Shown here piece by piece: positions 8,627 to 17,971 of a stretch of 64,000 nucleotides of DNA. The stretch is from Thalassotalea_A litorea. GTDB taxonomy: Bacteria; Pseudomonadota; Gammaproteobacteria; Enterobacterales; Alteromonadaceae. The stretch lies in the NCBI RefSeq assembly GCF_043642205.1, contig NZ_JBHZSG010000002.1, positions 62,001 through 126,000 of the forward strand, written 5' to 3'. Numbering within the stretch: position 1 is the stretch's first letter; every line of letters starts with the position of its first letter. The notes beneath the pieces were generated by a model. That model saw nothing but the letters and a program-made list of their open reading frames with translations, was not told where the DNA came from and made no database searches. Both the position numbers and the translations under genes were made by a program.

Positions 8627-11600
8627 ATGAACAGCGCATTATTCGACATTTATCAGCATTACGCGGGGCCTATGAGTCCGTTAGGTGGGGGATTTTTTCT
8701 TACCATTAATGCCCAAACCGGGATCGGCAAAACGTATCAGGCTGAGAGAACCATGGCACGCCATTTGATTAAGGATTCCGGCCAAACGGTAATTTATACA
8801 ACAAACTCGAGAGAGAATGTAAAAGAGGCTTACCAGAATGTGTTGGCATTGCTTGCGAATGACGCGACGATAGAACCCGTGAAAAAACGTGAGTTACTAA
8901 ACCATGTCATTTTATTGCCGTCTCAGGAAACGTCTTTGGCGCAAATCAACCCGGAGCAATGGTCTTGCCTTCTCGACTTGATCCCGAAAGAGAGAAAAAA
9001 AATCGAGCAGAGCCTGCGCCAATTACAATGGTTTAACGACGTGCAAGGGGCAGCCAATAAAAAGGTGATTGAGCCGCAGATACGGGATCTGGTTCAGCGC
9101 ACCTATTCTCAATTGCGACATGCCTTTCGGTATATCACGCCGACAACAAACGCGCAGAAACATACCTTAAATATATTGTTCCCAGCCAATCGTATTGATC
9201 CGGATGCGACTCAGGTTTTGTTTATGACCACAGCCAAGCTTTTACACCCTTGGCATGGTCAAAAACGCTCGGTTCGCGTGAGTGACTTGTTATCAAATTC
9301 ATTGATGATCCTGGATGAATTTGACAGACAACAAGAAGAGTTTATCAAGCACTTGTTAGACAAACCCTCTGATTTTGACATCATTGAACTTTCACGCAGA
9401 ATTTTCGCAAGCTTTGACAGCTTTGAAATCGAACAAAGCTCCCTGTTTAAAGGCGTTGATGAGTGTTTTGACAAGTTTCGCCGTAAGTTAGGTGACTTTT
9501 CAAAGCGCTGGCATGTTGCGTTGCGTCCCAGCATCAAAGCAGCCGCAATCACTGAGGACAGTTTGAGTGAACAACGCTTGTTTTCTCTATTCTCGGATAG
9601 GATGTCCTTGAATGCGGCAAACTTTAATAGGGATGAGTTGAAATCAAATATTGATACCGATTTAAAGTGTCATACGTTAGGAGAACATGGGGAAAGGAGA
9701 GCATCGAGTTTTATCAATGCCGGCGGGCAATTGATCCGTGAATTTAGCTTAGCCATGCTCAAGTCTGTCAATATTGTTCGCCAAAATTTAGTGTTGGCAG
9801 GAAATCCTGCGTTGTCCTCTGAAGAGTTGGTTGTAAAAATCTTAAATTCGATAGGCCTAAAAGATCAGACGCACACAATATTAGCATTGCTCTTATCACG
9901 CCTTGTTTTTAGGGTGAGCAACGACAGTGAAACGTATTCGTTCCACAGTAAAGGATTTGAATTAACCAACATATCGCAAAACAACGACTCGGATGACACG
10001 GCAACAGCGAAAACGTTTGATTTAGCCATCACGGCAACAGGTTTATTGGCATCTTGGGTGCAATCGGGCGCAAAAATCGTCGGGATCAGCGCAACAGCGG
10101 ATAGCCCCTCTGTTATCCACAATTTTGATTTAAGGTACTTAGAAAGGGTGTTAACTACACGATTCATTCAACTGAATGAGGAGGAAAAACAGCGAATTCA
10201 GGCTGAATATCTTGCGAAGCGGCGATATCGACAATGTGGGGTCGACATTGAATGTCTCCCCATTTCACAGCGCAGTGATGCGGTCGATATCAGGCAGCTT
10301 TATGCCGCCTGGCAAGGTGAAAACCTCGAAGCATTTGTCATAGAAACTAAGCTTGCGGCAATGTTCAACGTACAGCATGCTCGTTTGGAATTTACCATCA
10401 ATCGATTTAATAAAGTGTTAGATTCGCTATACCGATTTAGCCAGCATCCAACGAATCGATACCATTTTTGCATGCTGAACATCACCATCAAGACGGATGA
10501 ATTGCGGGATTTTATCCACTGGTATGGTACCACCATAAACATTAGGGTGTTTGCAAACATTAATGCTGCGTCCTTTCGAGACGGGACGTTTGCAACGGTC
10601 ATCGACGCGCTTGAAACGAGCAATGAAAAAATCGCCGTGATCACAAATTATCAAGCAACCGGGGCAGGGATCTCACCAACGTATGCGTTGGCTGATGAAC
10701 ATGACTTGGTATATGTAGGGCCCAAAGATATCGAACCTTTACAATCTAAAGGTGATATTGATTCTATCTACCTCGAACAACCAAAAAATATGATCGGCGC
10801 GTTACTCACTCCAGAGCAAGCACCTGAAGATAACGCCCTCGCTCGAAAACACAACATACACGATGTACTCATGTTACATGAACAAGGGTACTTGACCGCC
10901 AAAGACGCAAAAGGAATGTTGAAGAAATGCATTCGGCCTCAAATGGGTATGAATTCGCCTCACGTTAATTTGATCCGTGTTTATAAGGATACCGATGATT
11001 ATCGCTACGGTGTTTTTCGAATGGTTGAACAAGCGTTAGGGCGAATGTGCCGCACCGAATGGAAGCAACAACACATCACGATCATGTTCGACTCAGACAA
11101 TGAATTTGTAAAACTATTGGCATCAGATAAGCGCGATTTATCCTTGTTATCTCATGAGTATAAAGCCTTGGTAGACCATGCGAGATTGCATTGTCCCAAG
11201 ATAGAAACAAAGATCAGGGAGAACAGTTACAGCTTAAAAGCCACCCGAAATTTCGCCCATATCAACCGCCTGATCACCAGCGTATACCAGCATCAAAATA
11301 TCGATGCGATTGGTCAGTATCAGCGTATTAGAGAGATGATGCTGCGCGCCCCCGTGCTTGAGGAGCCGCCCCAAGGAGAAACGGCTAGATATTATTTGCA
11401 CGTTAAAAACAATGGTCTATATCGATATCAACTTCTGCAACCTGACGACGGTGGTGTCTTACAAATTAATGTCGATCCAGTTGACGTTAACTCCTTAAGA
11501 GAAGTTTCAGGATCATCGTCACGATTAGAGCTGCTCATGCGAAATCCGGTGGTTAATGCGCATTTTGAAAGTCTTGGGTATGCGACATCATTTGCCAGTG

Positions 11601-12121
11601 GAAAACACGTTCTCGCACCAGCAATGTTTGATATCTACTTGGGAGCCTTGGGGGAAGAAGCCATATTTGCGCTTGTAGCGCATCATGGTTTTGCGGTATC
11701 GCCTATGCCAGCGGGCATGTGTGAATGGTTTGACGGATTCATTGAAGTTGACGATCGTATTTTGCTTGTCGACGCTAAGCACTGGGATCTGGAGTTAGCG
11801 TGTTTGCATCGAGACGACACTTTAACACGGTGCTTGAAGAAGCTTGGAGACGTCAGGGGTTCTAAGGCGTTGGCGTTTGAAGGAAAGCAGATACAAGCGG
11901 TGTATATCAATTCGCTTTATGATGGCACAACAACTCTCAAGGCTTCGTATTTTGATAGTGCGCGTGACAACGCATTACGTGCATCCGCTATCGAGGTAGC
12001 GGATATTATCGAAGTGCCAGGGGTCTTAAATAACGACGGACAAATACACCACAGTAAGCCATTTCAAACCCTTATCACCTACTTAAACAATTGCCAAGGA
12101 GGCAAATCGCATGGCGCATAG
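8627..12121 (+). CDS. ddmD: DdmD-like helicase-nuclease
   Basis: The protein has 1164 residues. The N-terminal SF2 helicase part shows Walker A at AQTGIGKT (Lys35), a DEFD Walker B box near residue 230, an SAT motif III near 487 (VGISATADSP), and an arginine-finger motif QALGRMCRTEW near 800. The C-terminal part has a PD-(D/E)XK-type nuclease signature at about 1032-1054, EWFDGFIEVDD then ILLVDAKHWD. DdmD of Vibrio cholerae is a similar-sized helicase-nuclease that is recruited by DdmE to degrade plasmid DNA. Architecture, size and partner gene fit. It overlaps the next gene by 11 bp and follows a WYL regulator. A Cas3-like or DinG-type helicase of a PIWI-RE system is the alternative. Confidence 0.75.
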   Translation: MNSALFDIYQHYAGPMSPLGGGFFLTINAQTGIGKTYQAERTMARHLIKDSGQTVIYTTNSRENVKEAYQNVLALLANDATIEPVKKRELLNHVILLPSQETSLAQINPEQWSCLLDLIPKERKKIEQSLRQLQWFNDVQGAANKKVIEPQIRDLVQRTYSQLRHAFRYITPTTNAQKHTLNILFPANRIDPDATQVLFMTTAKLLHPWHGQKRSVRVSDLLSNSLMILDEFDRQQEEFIKHLLDKPSDFDIIELSRRIFASFDSFEIEQSSLFKGVDECFDKFRRKLGDFSKRWHVALRPSIKAAAITEDSLSEQRLFSLFSDRMSLNAANFNRDELKSNIDTDLKCHTLGEHGERRASSFINAGGQLIREFSLAMLKSVNIVRQNLVLAGNPALSSEELVVKILNSIGLKDQTHTILALLLSRLVFRVSNDSETYSFHSKGFELTNISQNNDSDDTATAKTFDLAITATGLLASWVQSGAKIVGISATADSPSVIHNFDLRYLERVLTTRFIQLNEEEKQRIQAEYLAKRRYRQCGVDIECLPISQRSDAVDIRQLYAAWQGENLEAFVIETKLAAMFNVQHARLEFTINRFNKVLDSLYRFSQHPTNRYHFCMLNITIKTDELRDFIHWYGTTINIRVFANINAASFRDGTFATVIDALETSNEKIAVITNYQATGAGISPTYALADEHDLVYVGPKDIEPLQSKGDIDSIYLEQPKNMIGALLTPEQAPEDNALARKHNIHDVLMLHEQGYLTAKDAKGMLKKCIRPQMGMNSPHVNLIRVYKDTDDYRYGVFRMVEQALGRMCRTEWKQQHITIMFDSDNEFVKLLASDKRDLSLLSHEYKALVDHARLHCPKIETKIRENSYSLKATRNFAHINRLITSVYQHQNIDAIGQYQRIREMMLRAPVLEEPPQGETARYYLHVKNNGLYRYQLLQPDDGGVLQINVDPVDVNSLREVSGSSSRLELLMRNPVVNAHFESLGYATSFASGKHVLAPAMFDIYLGALGEEAIFALVAHHGFAVSPMPAGMCEWFDGFIEVDDRILLVDAKHWDLELACLHRDDTLTRCLKKLGDVRGSKALAFEGKQIQAVYINSLYDGTTTLKASYFDSARDNALRASAIEVADIIEVPGVLNNDGQIHHSKPFQTLITYLNNCQGGKSHGA

Positions 12122-14054
12122 TTTCACGACCATGGTAGAGATGACAATCAACCATAGTGCCTTAGAGCAACAGTTTGATTTGTATGAAGCGCGAACGGCT
12201 TCGTTGAATGCGAACGTAAATTACCCAAAGTTGATGGCAGAGGTCGATGCATTAGCGCAGCCGATTGTGCTCATCCGCCACAGCAAGAAATATTATGTGC
12301 TGCTTGATAAAGGAGCAGACCAGCCGAAAAACTCAGACAACATTTCATTCGTGTCCAAAGCTTTTGTCGACTGTGACGATATTCTTATCGGACGATTACT
12401 GACTCGTGCTACGGGTAAATCCGATAACCACGGCTTTTTTTATGGACTTGGCGAGGCATACTATTTCATCGACGTCGATACGTTTTATGAGCATCAGGTC
12501 TACAAAGCCGTAGCCTTTGAGATGAGCTTTTCCAAGCGGTTAAACAGTCTTTTTATCAATTTGCATGGCAAAACGTTTTCGCCGCTTGATATCGTATGGA
12601 ATGAGAATAAGAAACGGTATTCGCCGAAATTTCGATTTGATGAAAGGGCTGCGAAACTGGTTCGGGATCCAAAAGGAGCACTCATCGAATTCAGCCCCGG
12701 AAAAGGTAAATATACTACGCAGGCCATTAATATCTCGGAGCACAAAGAGTCATCATTACGTCGTTCACGAACCGGCGCCATTTATGCATTTGTGGAGCAA
12801 TTTAACCGAACATTTGATGGTGCGATTGTTCTAACGTTAAAGGAAATTGTCGCCGATGAATACAAGTCATTTAGCAAGGCTGATATCAACCGGGAATATC
12901 AGAGGATCTATGAGCTTATTAACCTCCGCGGCGGGCTACAGATCATCGATGTGTCGTTAAAATCAGCAGCCAGGGATAAATTGACCGCTTTTGACTGGCC
13001 AGTCGACGTTAGTTACGTGAGTGCGGATAATGCGAGTTCGGAAAAGCCCACTTTGATCGTACTCGATCCAAAATCAGACTATGAACAGAAGGAAATGGCC
13101 GATCCCAAACCAGCGCTTTATCAGCGGTTTAATGCGGCACAAAGCATCTATAATGGTAATTTGTCTCAATTGAGAGGCGGTGGGTTAAAATCGGCATTAA
13201 GCAATTGCATCAAAGAACTGGCCATAAAAATCGAATGTTTAGAGGAGCAATTTTTACTCAATGCCGTGCCAGGAAAGTTATGGTTCGTCGCGGTAGAGAG
13301 AAAACGAGGCCAAGAGGACTTATATCACATTTTAAAATGTGAAAACGGCAGGATGCGTTACGAAGCGCAAGATGTGTATTATTTTGATGAGCGCAACATC
13401 GTATTACCGGAGAAAGCACAATTTTTTGAAACTTTGCATTATGTCATTGATGTCTCGGCCAAGGAACCATCAGTATGCACTATCGTGCATGAACAAATTG
13501 CGGTTATACCCGATGCCACCGTGCTCTCTGAGCAGCTGCACGCGCTTGAACAAGGGCAGAAACAGGGAATGAGTCGGGCATACATTGAACGTTATTTGCT
13601 GGCAAACGATCCCAAGGAAACCGATACCACAGGGAAGTTGGCCGACCTGCTTTCTCGATACCCTCTAAAGACGTTTTTTTTCAGCGAGGATTTTCGTGAA
13701 GTGAAGCTCTCGTATCGTTCAAAGGACGAAAAGTCGTTGTTTGATGGATATTATGAGGAAACGGGGGTGTTGCTTAAAGCGTCATTAACCGGCAAGCAAA
13801 ATGATTATCTCACAGCTTTTACAGGACATTTTTATGATGCAGACCAGTCGGTATATTTTTCTGGCATGGAGTCCGGTAATTTTCAGTTTTCCAAAGGACA
13901 ATTCAATCATATTCGATACCTGGAAGGTACGCCGGACTTAAAGGCAACGTGTCTGGCATTGATGCAGACCTATTTTGTGAAGCACCAAGGTTCAACCGTA
14001 TTACCCTTCCCATTCAAATACCTAAGAGCGTTTCAGGATAAAGCGTTCGGTTGA
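12111..14054 (+). CDS. ddmE: DdmE-like Argonaute-related protein
   Basis: The protein has 647 residues. No strong catalytic motif is visible, as expected for DdmE, a catalytically dead prokaryotic Argonaute that uses short DNA guides to find plasmids. Its size and place directly behind the helicase-nuclease are as in Vibrio cholerae. The C-terminus (VLPFPFKYLRAF) resembles the closing strand and helix of PIWI domains, and the segment around LSNCIKELAIKIE resembles a MID/PIWI junction. The start codon has GGAGG upstream and overlaps the 3' end of the ddmD-like gene, so the two are translationally coupled. The call rests on the partner as much as on the sequence. Confidence 0.65.
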   Translation: MAHSFTTMVEMTINHSALEQQFDLYEARTASLNANVNYPKLMAEVDALAQPIVLIRHSKKYYVLLDKGADQPKNSDNISFVSKAFVDCDDILIGRLLTRATGKSDNHGFFYGLGEAYYFIDVDTFYEHQVYKAVAFEMSFSKRLNSLFINLHGKTFSPLDIVWNENKKRYSPKFRFDERAAKLVRDPKGALIEFSPGKGKYTTQAINISEHKESSLRRSRTGAIYAFVEQFNRTFDGAIVLTLKEIVADEYKSFSKADINREYQRIYELINLRGGLQIIDVSLKSAARDKLTAFDWPVDVSYVSADNASSEKPTLIVLDPKSDYEQKEMADPKPALYQRFNAAQSIYNGNLSQLRGGGLKSALSNCIKELAIKIECLEEQFLLNAVPGKLWFVAVERKRGQEDLYHILKCENGRMRYEAQDVYYFDERNIVLPEKAQFFETLHYVIDVSAKEPSVCTIVHEQIAVIPDATVLSEQLHALEQGQKQGMSRAYIERYLLANDPKETDTTGKLADLLSRYPLKTFFFSEDFREVKLSYRSKDEKSLFDGYYEETGVLLKASLTGKQNDYLTAFTGHFYDADQSVYFSGMESGNFQFSKGQFNHIRYLEGTPDLKATCLALMQTYFVKHQGSTVLPFPFKYLRAFQDKAFG

Positions 14055-14159
14055 ACACGGGCCTTAGGACAACAGATTTTGGTGTTTAATATAAACAAGG
14101 ATCTGCTGATGACGGTAAATCGAAGCTACTGCGGTGAATTCAGCTAATTTGATGGGAGG

Positions 14160-14426
14160 CTAGTAACCGGTCGCAGTTTGGTGTCCCAACCCTTTTCTTG
14201 TTAAGGATCTTAGTAGGGCTTTGTGGCAACAATTGTTTTCATTTTTACGCGCATTTTTGCAGCCAATTAGCGAGCGATTTTCACTCAAAAGCCGTTGTTT
14301 AGGTGCCGGTGATGAATGAGGTTGTCGCCGCTCAGTATAAGAGTTCTTGGCTCTTTTATTAGGGCTCAATTCATTTTTGAGACGCTGTAATTGTTGAATG
14401 GTCTCGTTATCAAGGTGCTTGATCAT
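14160..14426 (-). CDS. Small basic protein, second gene after DUF4258
   Basis: This hypothetical protein of 88 residues has a helical N-terminus (NETIQQLQRLKNELSPNKRAK) and a basic remainder with two Cys. It is supported by a good ribosome binding site (AGGAGA, 6 bases before the ATG) and by lying 8 bp behind the DUF4258 gene. With DUF4258 it could form a toxin-antitoxin-like pair. Its function is unknown. Confidence 0.5.
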   Translation of the reverse strand: MIKHLDNETIQQLQRLKNELSPNKRAKNSYTERRQPHSSPAPKQRLLSENRSLIGCKNARKNENNCCHKALLRSLTRKGLGHQTATGY

Positions 14427-14434
14427 GACATCTC

Positions 14435-14692
14435 CTAGTGCTTAAAACGATTTGTGCAGTGCGCAACGGTTCTTATGCATCCACCGCAATAGACGACGTA
14501 GATCCCTTTGCATTTCTCCGCTTGGCTCATTGGAACACCGTAGCGTCTCATTCTATCGATAGTAGAATTTGTCGCGAGATAAATGATCGCTTTGCGGCAT
14601 TGGTATTCACGTCCAAAGTCCATCACCGCTTCAACGGTTGATATCGTAACGCCTCTTTGTTTCATTCGTATAAGTGCATGTTTCGAATACAT
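14435..14692 (-). CDS. DUF4258 domain protein
   Basis: This 85-residue protein opens with YSKHALIRMKQRGVTIS and continues with a short beta-rich segment ending KGIYVVYCGGCIRTVAHC, which is the DUF4258 pattern (His, then MxxRGI, then a V.T..H strand). DUF4258 proteins are small RelE/BrnT-like folds often found on mobile islands and suspected to be toxins. AAAGG precedes the ATG. The gene is divergent from the regulator-like gene at 14813. Confidence 0.7.
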   Translation of the reverse strand: MYSKHALIRMKQRGVTISTVEAVMDFGREYQCRKAIIYLATNSTIDRMRRYGVPMSQAEKCKGIYVVYCGGCIRTVAHCTNRFKH

Positions 14693-14748
14693 AAGTAACC
14701 TTTAATTTGACAAGTTGAGCTTGAAGATAACCAAAGTCTTTCCGAATA

Positions 14749-14772
14749 AAAAGACTCAAATTTGAGTCTTTT
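14749..14772. promoter_or_regulatory. Perfect 24-bp palindrome between divergent genes
   Basis: A perfect 24-base inverted repeat with no loop is centred on CTCAAATTTGAG. It lies 57 bp from the DUF4258 start and 40 bp from the start of the plus-strand gene. A further AAGTCTTT copy lies just before it at about 14734. It is a good candidate operator for a dimeric repressor, plausibly the HTH-like protein encoded at 14813. Confidence 0.55.
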
Positions 14773-14812
14773 GGTTGGTTGGGTTTTCTGTATGATAGGG
14801 AGAGTTTTTAGT

Positions 14813-16351
14813 ATGGAGATTGGAATGAATAACAAAATTCTTGAAGCAAACAGTTTAGTGGAAATATCACCTGGTGAACTGATCAAAAGCTTAATGCTCA
14901 AGTACAAAATCAACAGAGCTCAGTTGATTGAAAGGATGAAAAAAAATTCACCTACGCACCATAGTGTTGGTGGTGTGAGCAAGATTTCAGATGTGATTTC
15001 GACCTCAAACCCAAGAAAGTTGCCGTTAAGAGATATAAAGCCTCTATTGGACTCATTTCCTTTGACAGAAAAAGAGAAGGATTATTACGTTGGTGAATTA
15101 CTCAAAGCCTACCTCCCACAACAATTGGCACCTTATATTGCCCCGATCAAGAAAAATAAAATGATGATGAAGCTTCGTGCAAAGATCGACATTTTAGAGA
15201 TAAATAACCAACGCCTTCAGAGACAAAATGCATTCTTAGCAAGCCAAAGAAAACCTCAAACGCTACCCCCGCTTGACGTCGGCGAACTGGAGTTTGATAA
15301 TGAATTAGACAAAATAGAAGCTTACGGTTTGCACGCTCATTTGTACGAGCAAGAATTGCTTCAGCAAAATTATGAGTTAGCGAAAACTGCGTATTTAACG
15401 CATGTAAGTAAATGGCAAATCGCCGCCAAGGAGCTGGAAAATATTCGTCATGACCACATGTTGGGTATATTTCTTAAAGCGATCCTTCCAGTGAATTTTC
15501 AAGTCCAGCTTTTTGATTGTCTTAAGGAGATGCACTTCCCTCCGCAGATGCTCAATGGTGGTGCTGATGATGAGCAATGGGCATGGGTGACGACAAAGCT
15601 ACTCCCTAGGACAAAACTGCACGTGTTACAGTCTCTATGGGTTCAGTGGAAAGAGCAATTTCCGAACGAGTGTCGACACGAGCTAGAGATTTATCTCGCC
15701 GTTTGGGAGGGGAAAAAAGTTGAAAAAAGTCAATTAATGGATCTTGGCTTTTATGGTTATGTTTCGAGTGCGTCTGGAAGGCTATTCACAAACGCGCCAA
15801 ACCTGTTTAACCTGTTAACCCCTTGGAGTGGCGAGTCATTGATTGATCTAGAACGCGATGTTCGCCACGTATATTTTTCATATTTTGAACATCTTGAATC
15901 TGGTTGGTCTAGGTCTTTTTCCTTTGCTGATTTGGTAGAGTTCGGTTCTCCGTCGGCTAAAGATGAACGGTTAGTATTCGAAAAGCTTTTGGTAACGATA
16001 GCGAGTTCTGAGCAATTTAAGCTACCTGTAAAAAGGCTAAATGAACTGAAAGAAATTATTCCCTTCGTTCCATTGATGGAGAAACAAACACTGCCAGACG
16101 CTTTTGAAAATTTCCAATCCTCCAGTCAAAAGCACACAACGCCGATTGATTACTTAAATACGTTTATTAAAAGGGGGGGGGGACTGGAAGATCTCCAAAA
16201 ATCTCTTAAGAAGGAATTTTATGCACTTATCGAGCATGATGTGTCTAAATCTATGGTTGAACGAAATAAAGAGTTAGCGTCACTTAGGAACCGCTATCAG
16301 GGACATACTCAACCATTGAATAGAAAGTTAGATGATAGCTTTATAGAGTAA
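14813..16351 (+). CDS. HTH-like, coiled-coil protein of unknown function
   Basis: The protein has 512 residues. The N-terminal 100 residues look like a divergent XRE-type DNA-binding domain (ISPGELIKSLMLKYKINRAQ, then SKISDVISTSNPRKLPLRD). A coiled coil follows at about 115-150. The rest is helical and has no recognised domain. ATGs at 14813 and 14825 both have a GGAG-type site. It probably binds the palindrome at 14749-14772 and represses itself and the DUF4258 pair. A 10-G tract lies in the last third of the gene, so the reading frame may vary between cells. Confidence 0.5.
   Translation: MEIGMNNKILEANSLVEISPGELIKSLMLKYKINRAQLIERMKKNSPTHHSVGGVSKISDVISTSNPRKLPLRDIKPLLDSFPLTEKEKDYYVGELLKAYLPQQLAPYIAPIKKNKMMMKLRAKIDILEINNQRLQRQNAFLASQRKPQTLPPLDVGELEFDNELDKIEAYGLHAHLYEQELLQQNYELAKTAYLTHVSKWQIAAKELENIRHDHMLGIFLKAILPVNFQVQLFDCLKEMHFPPQMLNGGADDEQWAWVTTKLLPRTKLHVLQSLWVQWKEQFPNECRHELEIYLAVWEGKKVEKSQLMDLGFYGYVSSASGRLFTNAPNLFNLLTPWSGESLIDLERDVRHVYFSYFEHLESGWSRSFSFADLVEFGSPSAKDERLVFEKLLVTIASSEQFKLPVKRLNELKEIIPFVPLMEKQTLPDAFENFQSSSQKHTTPIDYLNTFIKRGGGLEDLQKSLKKEFYALIEHDVSKSMVERNKELASLRNRYQGHTQPLNRKLDDSFIE
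16173..16182 (+). repeat. 10-G homopolymer inside coding sequence
   Basis: Ten consecutive G residues encode Arg-Gly-Gly-Gly near codons 454-457 of the preceding gene. Such tracts slip during replication and are classical contingency loci. Loss or gain of one base would remove the last 55 or so residues. It can also be a site of sequencing error. Confidence 0.9.
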
Positions 16352-16384
16352 AATATCTCGATTAACGTCGCTATGGCAGTCCGC

Positions 16385-16420
16385 AAAAAAGCAACCGCTC
16401 AAGGTAACGGTTTGCTTTTT
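16385..16420. terminator. Bidirectional terminator between convergent genes
   Basis: A stem of about 12 bp (16385-16397 with 16408-16420) is flanked by A and T runs on the two sides. It separates the plus-strand gene ending at 16351 from the minus-strand operon ending at 16591. Confidence 0.75.
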
Positions 16421-16590
16421 GCCCACGCCTTCCCCGCAAACCCCCGGCTCATTCACGCAACCATCGAGAACCGGGTTTCACAAATCATGCTTCTGTGGTC
16501 GGTTGTAAAACGCTGGTCGTAAAATCGAAACTGGCTAAGCGGTTGGCTAACATAGATGTGGATTTATCGGTAAATCAACAGGTTATGGCG

Positions 16591-17196
16591 TTATGTCCCA
16601 CTAGACGAATCAATTAGCGCATGTTTATGTTCGTTGAAAAAATATACACTGTCTGGTTCAATGTTTTTCCAACGCTCTTCCATTATCGCGAGCTTTTCAT
16701 TGTATAGAGCATTATTTTTCGTGATTGTGGCACTTATTGCCGAATACTTAACTGAATATAAATCCTCGAAATCTTTGAAATACTCTAACGCCGATTTGAA
16801 ATCGTTATATGCTAAAGCCAATTGCCCTTTATTTTTCTTAAGATATTGTGGAAGCTTCTCTATATAGTAGTCGTCGACTTTAGGATTTTTTATGAACGTA
16901 GATATATAATCTTCATAATTTGCAATGCAGTTTTCTGCCGCTGCGTATCGTTTGGTTTCGATATAAGCTTTACAGATTTTATAAAAAGTCATTTTGCCAT
17001 TAAATTCAGATCCGTCCCCCCAAGAACTCAACTCTGTCATAGGGCGTTTATTATTATACGCCCCGTGCTTTTCAAATTCAGTTATAGCACACTCGTTCCA
17101 TTCATCTTTGCAGTGCTTGTAATAACTTGGAGCTAAATTACAGCCTGGTAACATTAAACTTATGGTTATTAGTATAATTATATTAAGTATTTTCAT
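16591..17196 (-). CDS. Lipoprotein, last gene of CHASE2 module A
   Basis: This 201-residue protein has a lipoprotein signal peptide with lipobox LPGC (Cys19). The mature part is helical with TPR-like pairs (YKICKAYIETKRYAAAENC, LALAYNDFKSALEYFK). It overlaps the end of the FecR-like gene by 14 bp. It occupies the same place as the lipoprotein at 22684-23502 in module B and may be a shortened relative. A scaffold role at the outer or inner membrane is inferred. Confidence 0.65.
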   Translation of the reverse strand: MKILNIIILITISLMLPGCNLAPSYYKHCKDEWNECAITEFEKHGAYNNKRPMTELSSWGDGSEFNGKMTFYKICKAYIETKRYAAAENCIANYEDYISTFIKNPKVDDYYIEKLPQYLKKNKGQLALAYNDFKSALEYFKDFEDLYSVKYSAISATITKNNALYNEKLAIMEERWKNIEPDSVYFFNEHKHALIDSSSGT

Positions 17197-17971
17197 TAGA
17201 GCATTTTACCGTATGTAGTAGTAACCAAAGTGTATGGTTTTTCATGTATTCACAAATTTGTTTTTGCTTGTCAGTTGGAAGCTCTTCCATCGATCCTGAT
17301 ATGCCTTGATATGAGACGGAAAAACTCACACTTTTCTGAGCATAATCGACAAGGGATATGTCGTAAGATTGGAAAGGGTGGTCATTTTTGAATTGAAGTA
17401 TGAATAACTCAGATTCTGTAATTTCTTTTTCAATGGTATTTCCACTCGCCGATTGAATGATCGCTGTTACAGGGTAGCTCACATTCTTAAGCGATAGCTC
17501 ATAGCGTTCTTGGTTATTGAGAAGTAAGAAGTTCTTTTGGTCGATATCAATTCCATTTATGCTAATTTTTTTTTCATCGTTTCTTGTAGCCATTTCTTTC
17601 GACGAAAAACTGGCGTTATCTTTGGATAACTTTGGTGCAACAAGGCTCGACAAATACTGCCAGGTTCCAAATGGTTCCTTAACTTGATAACTCTGAAAAC
17701 CATTTATAGTAAGGTCATCTTCCTGCCCTTTATACATTAATCGGACTTCCTCATTTCGAGCGACGATTATGCGATCATCACTACAAACGTCGAATGATTG
17801 ATTTTCTGTTAGTTTGACTCTACCAAACTGTTTACTCACCAGGCGGGATTTTATTTTTTTTTCAAATTTAGTTAATATGGCACTGCCCACGACCGTGCAA
17901 TTATCGGATGCAAAAGTAGGTAGTGATATTGTAAGTAGTGCTGTATATAACAGCCAATTAAAACGGTGCAT
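17183..17971 (-). CDS. Exported FecR-like protein, module A
   Basis: This 262-residue protein has a clear signal peptide (TISLPTFASD). The first mature half resembles the FecR fold: a DVCSDDRIIV segment, charged beta strands and the pair VRLMYKG. The second half has one or two beta-sandwich stretches. It is a distant paralogue of the product of 23513-24367. Both ends overlap their neighbours by about 14 bp, so translation is coupled to the CHASE2 gene before it and to the lipoprotein gene after it. It is probably periplasmic. Confidence 0.6.
   Translation of the reverse strand: MHRFNWLLYTALLTISLPTFASDNCTVVGSAILTKFEKKIKSRLVSKQFGRVKLTENQSFDVCSDDRIIVARNEEVRLMYKGQEDDLTINGFQSYQVKEPFGTWQYLSSLVAPKLSKDNASFSSKEMATRNDEKKISINGIDIDQKNFLLLNNQERYELSLKNVSYPVTAIIQSASGNTIEKEITESELFILQFKNDHPFQSYDISLVDYAQKSVSFSVSYQGISGSMEELPTDKQKQICEYMKNHTLWLLLHTVKCSNENT

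Noticed and set aside
12111..14054. PIWI-RE protein instead of DdmE
   Set aside because: PIWI-RE proteins are larger and usually have a separate nuclease gene. Here the nuclease is fused to the helicase and size fits DdmE. The alternative is not fully excluded.
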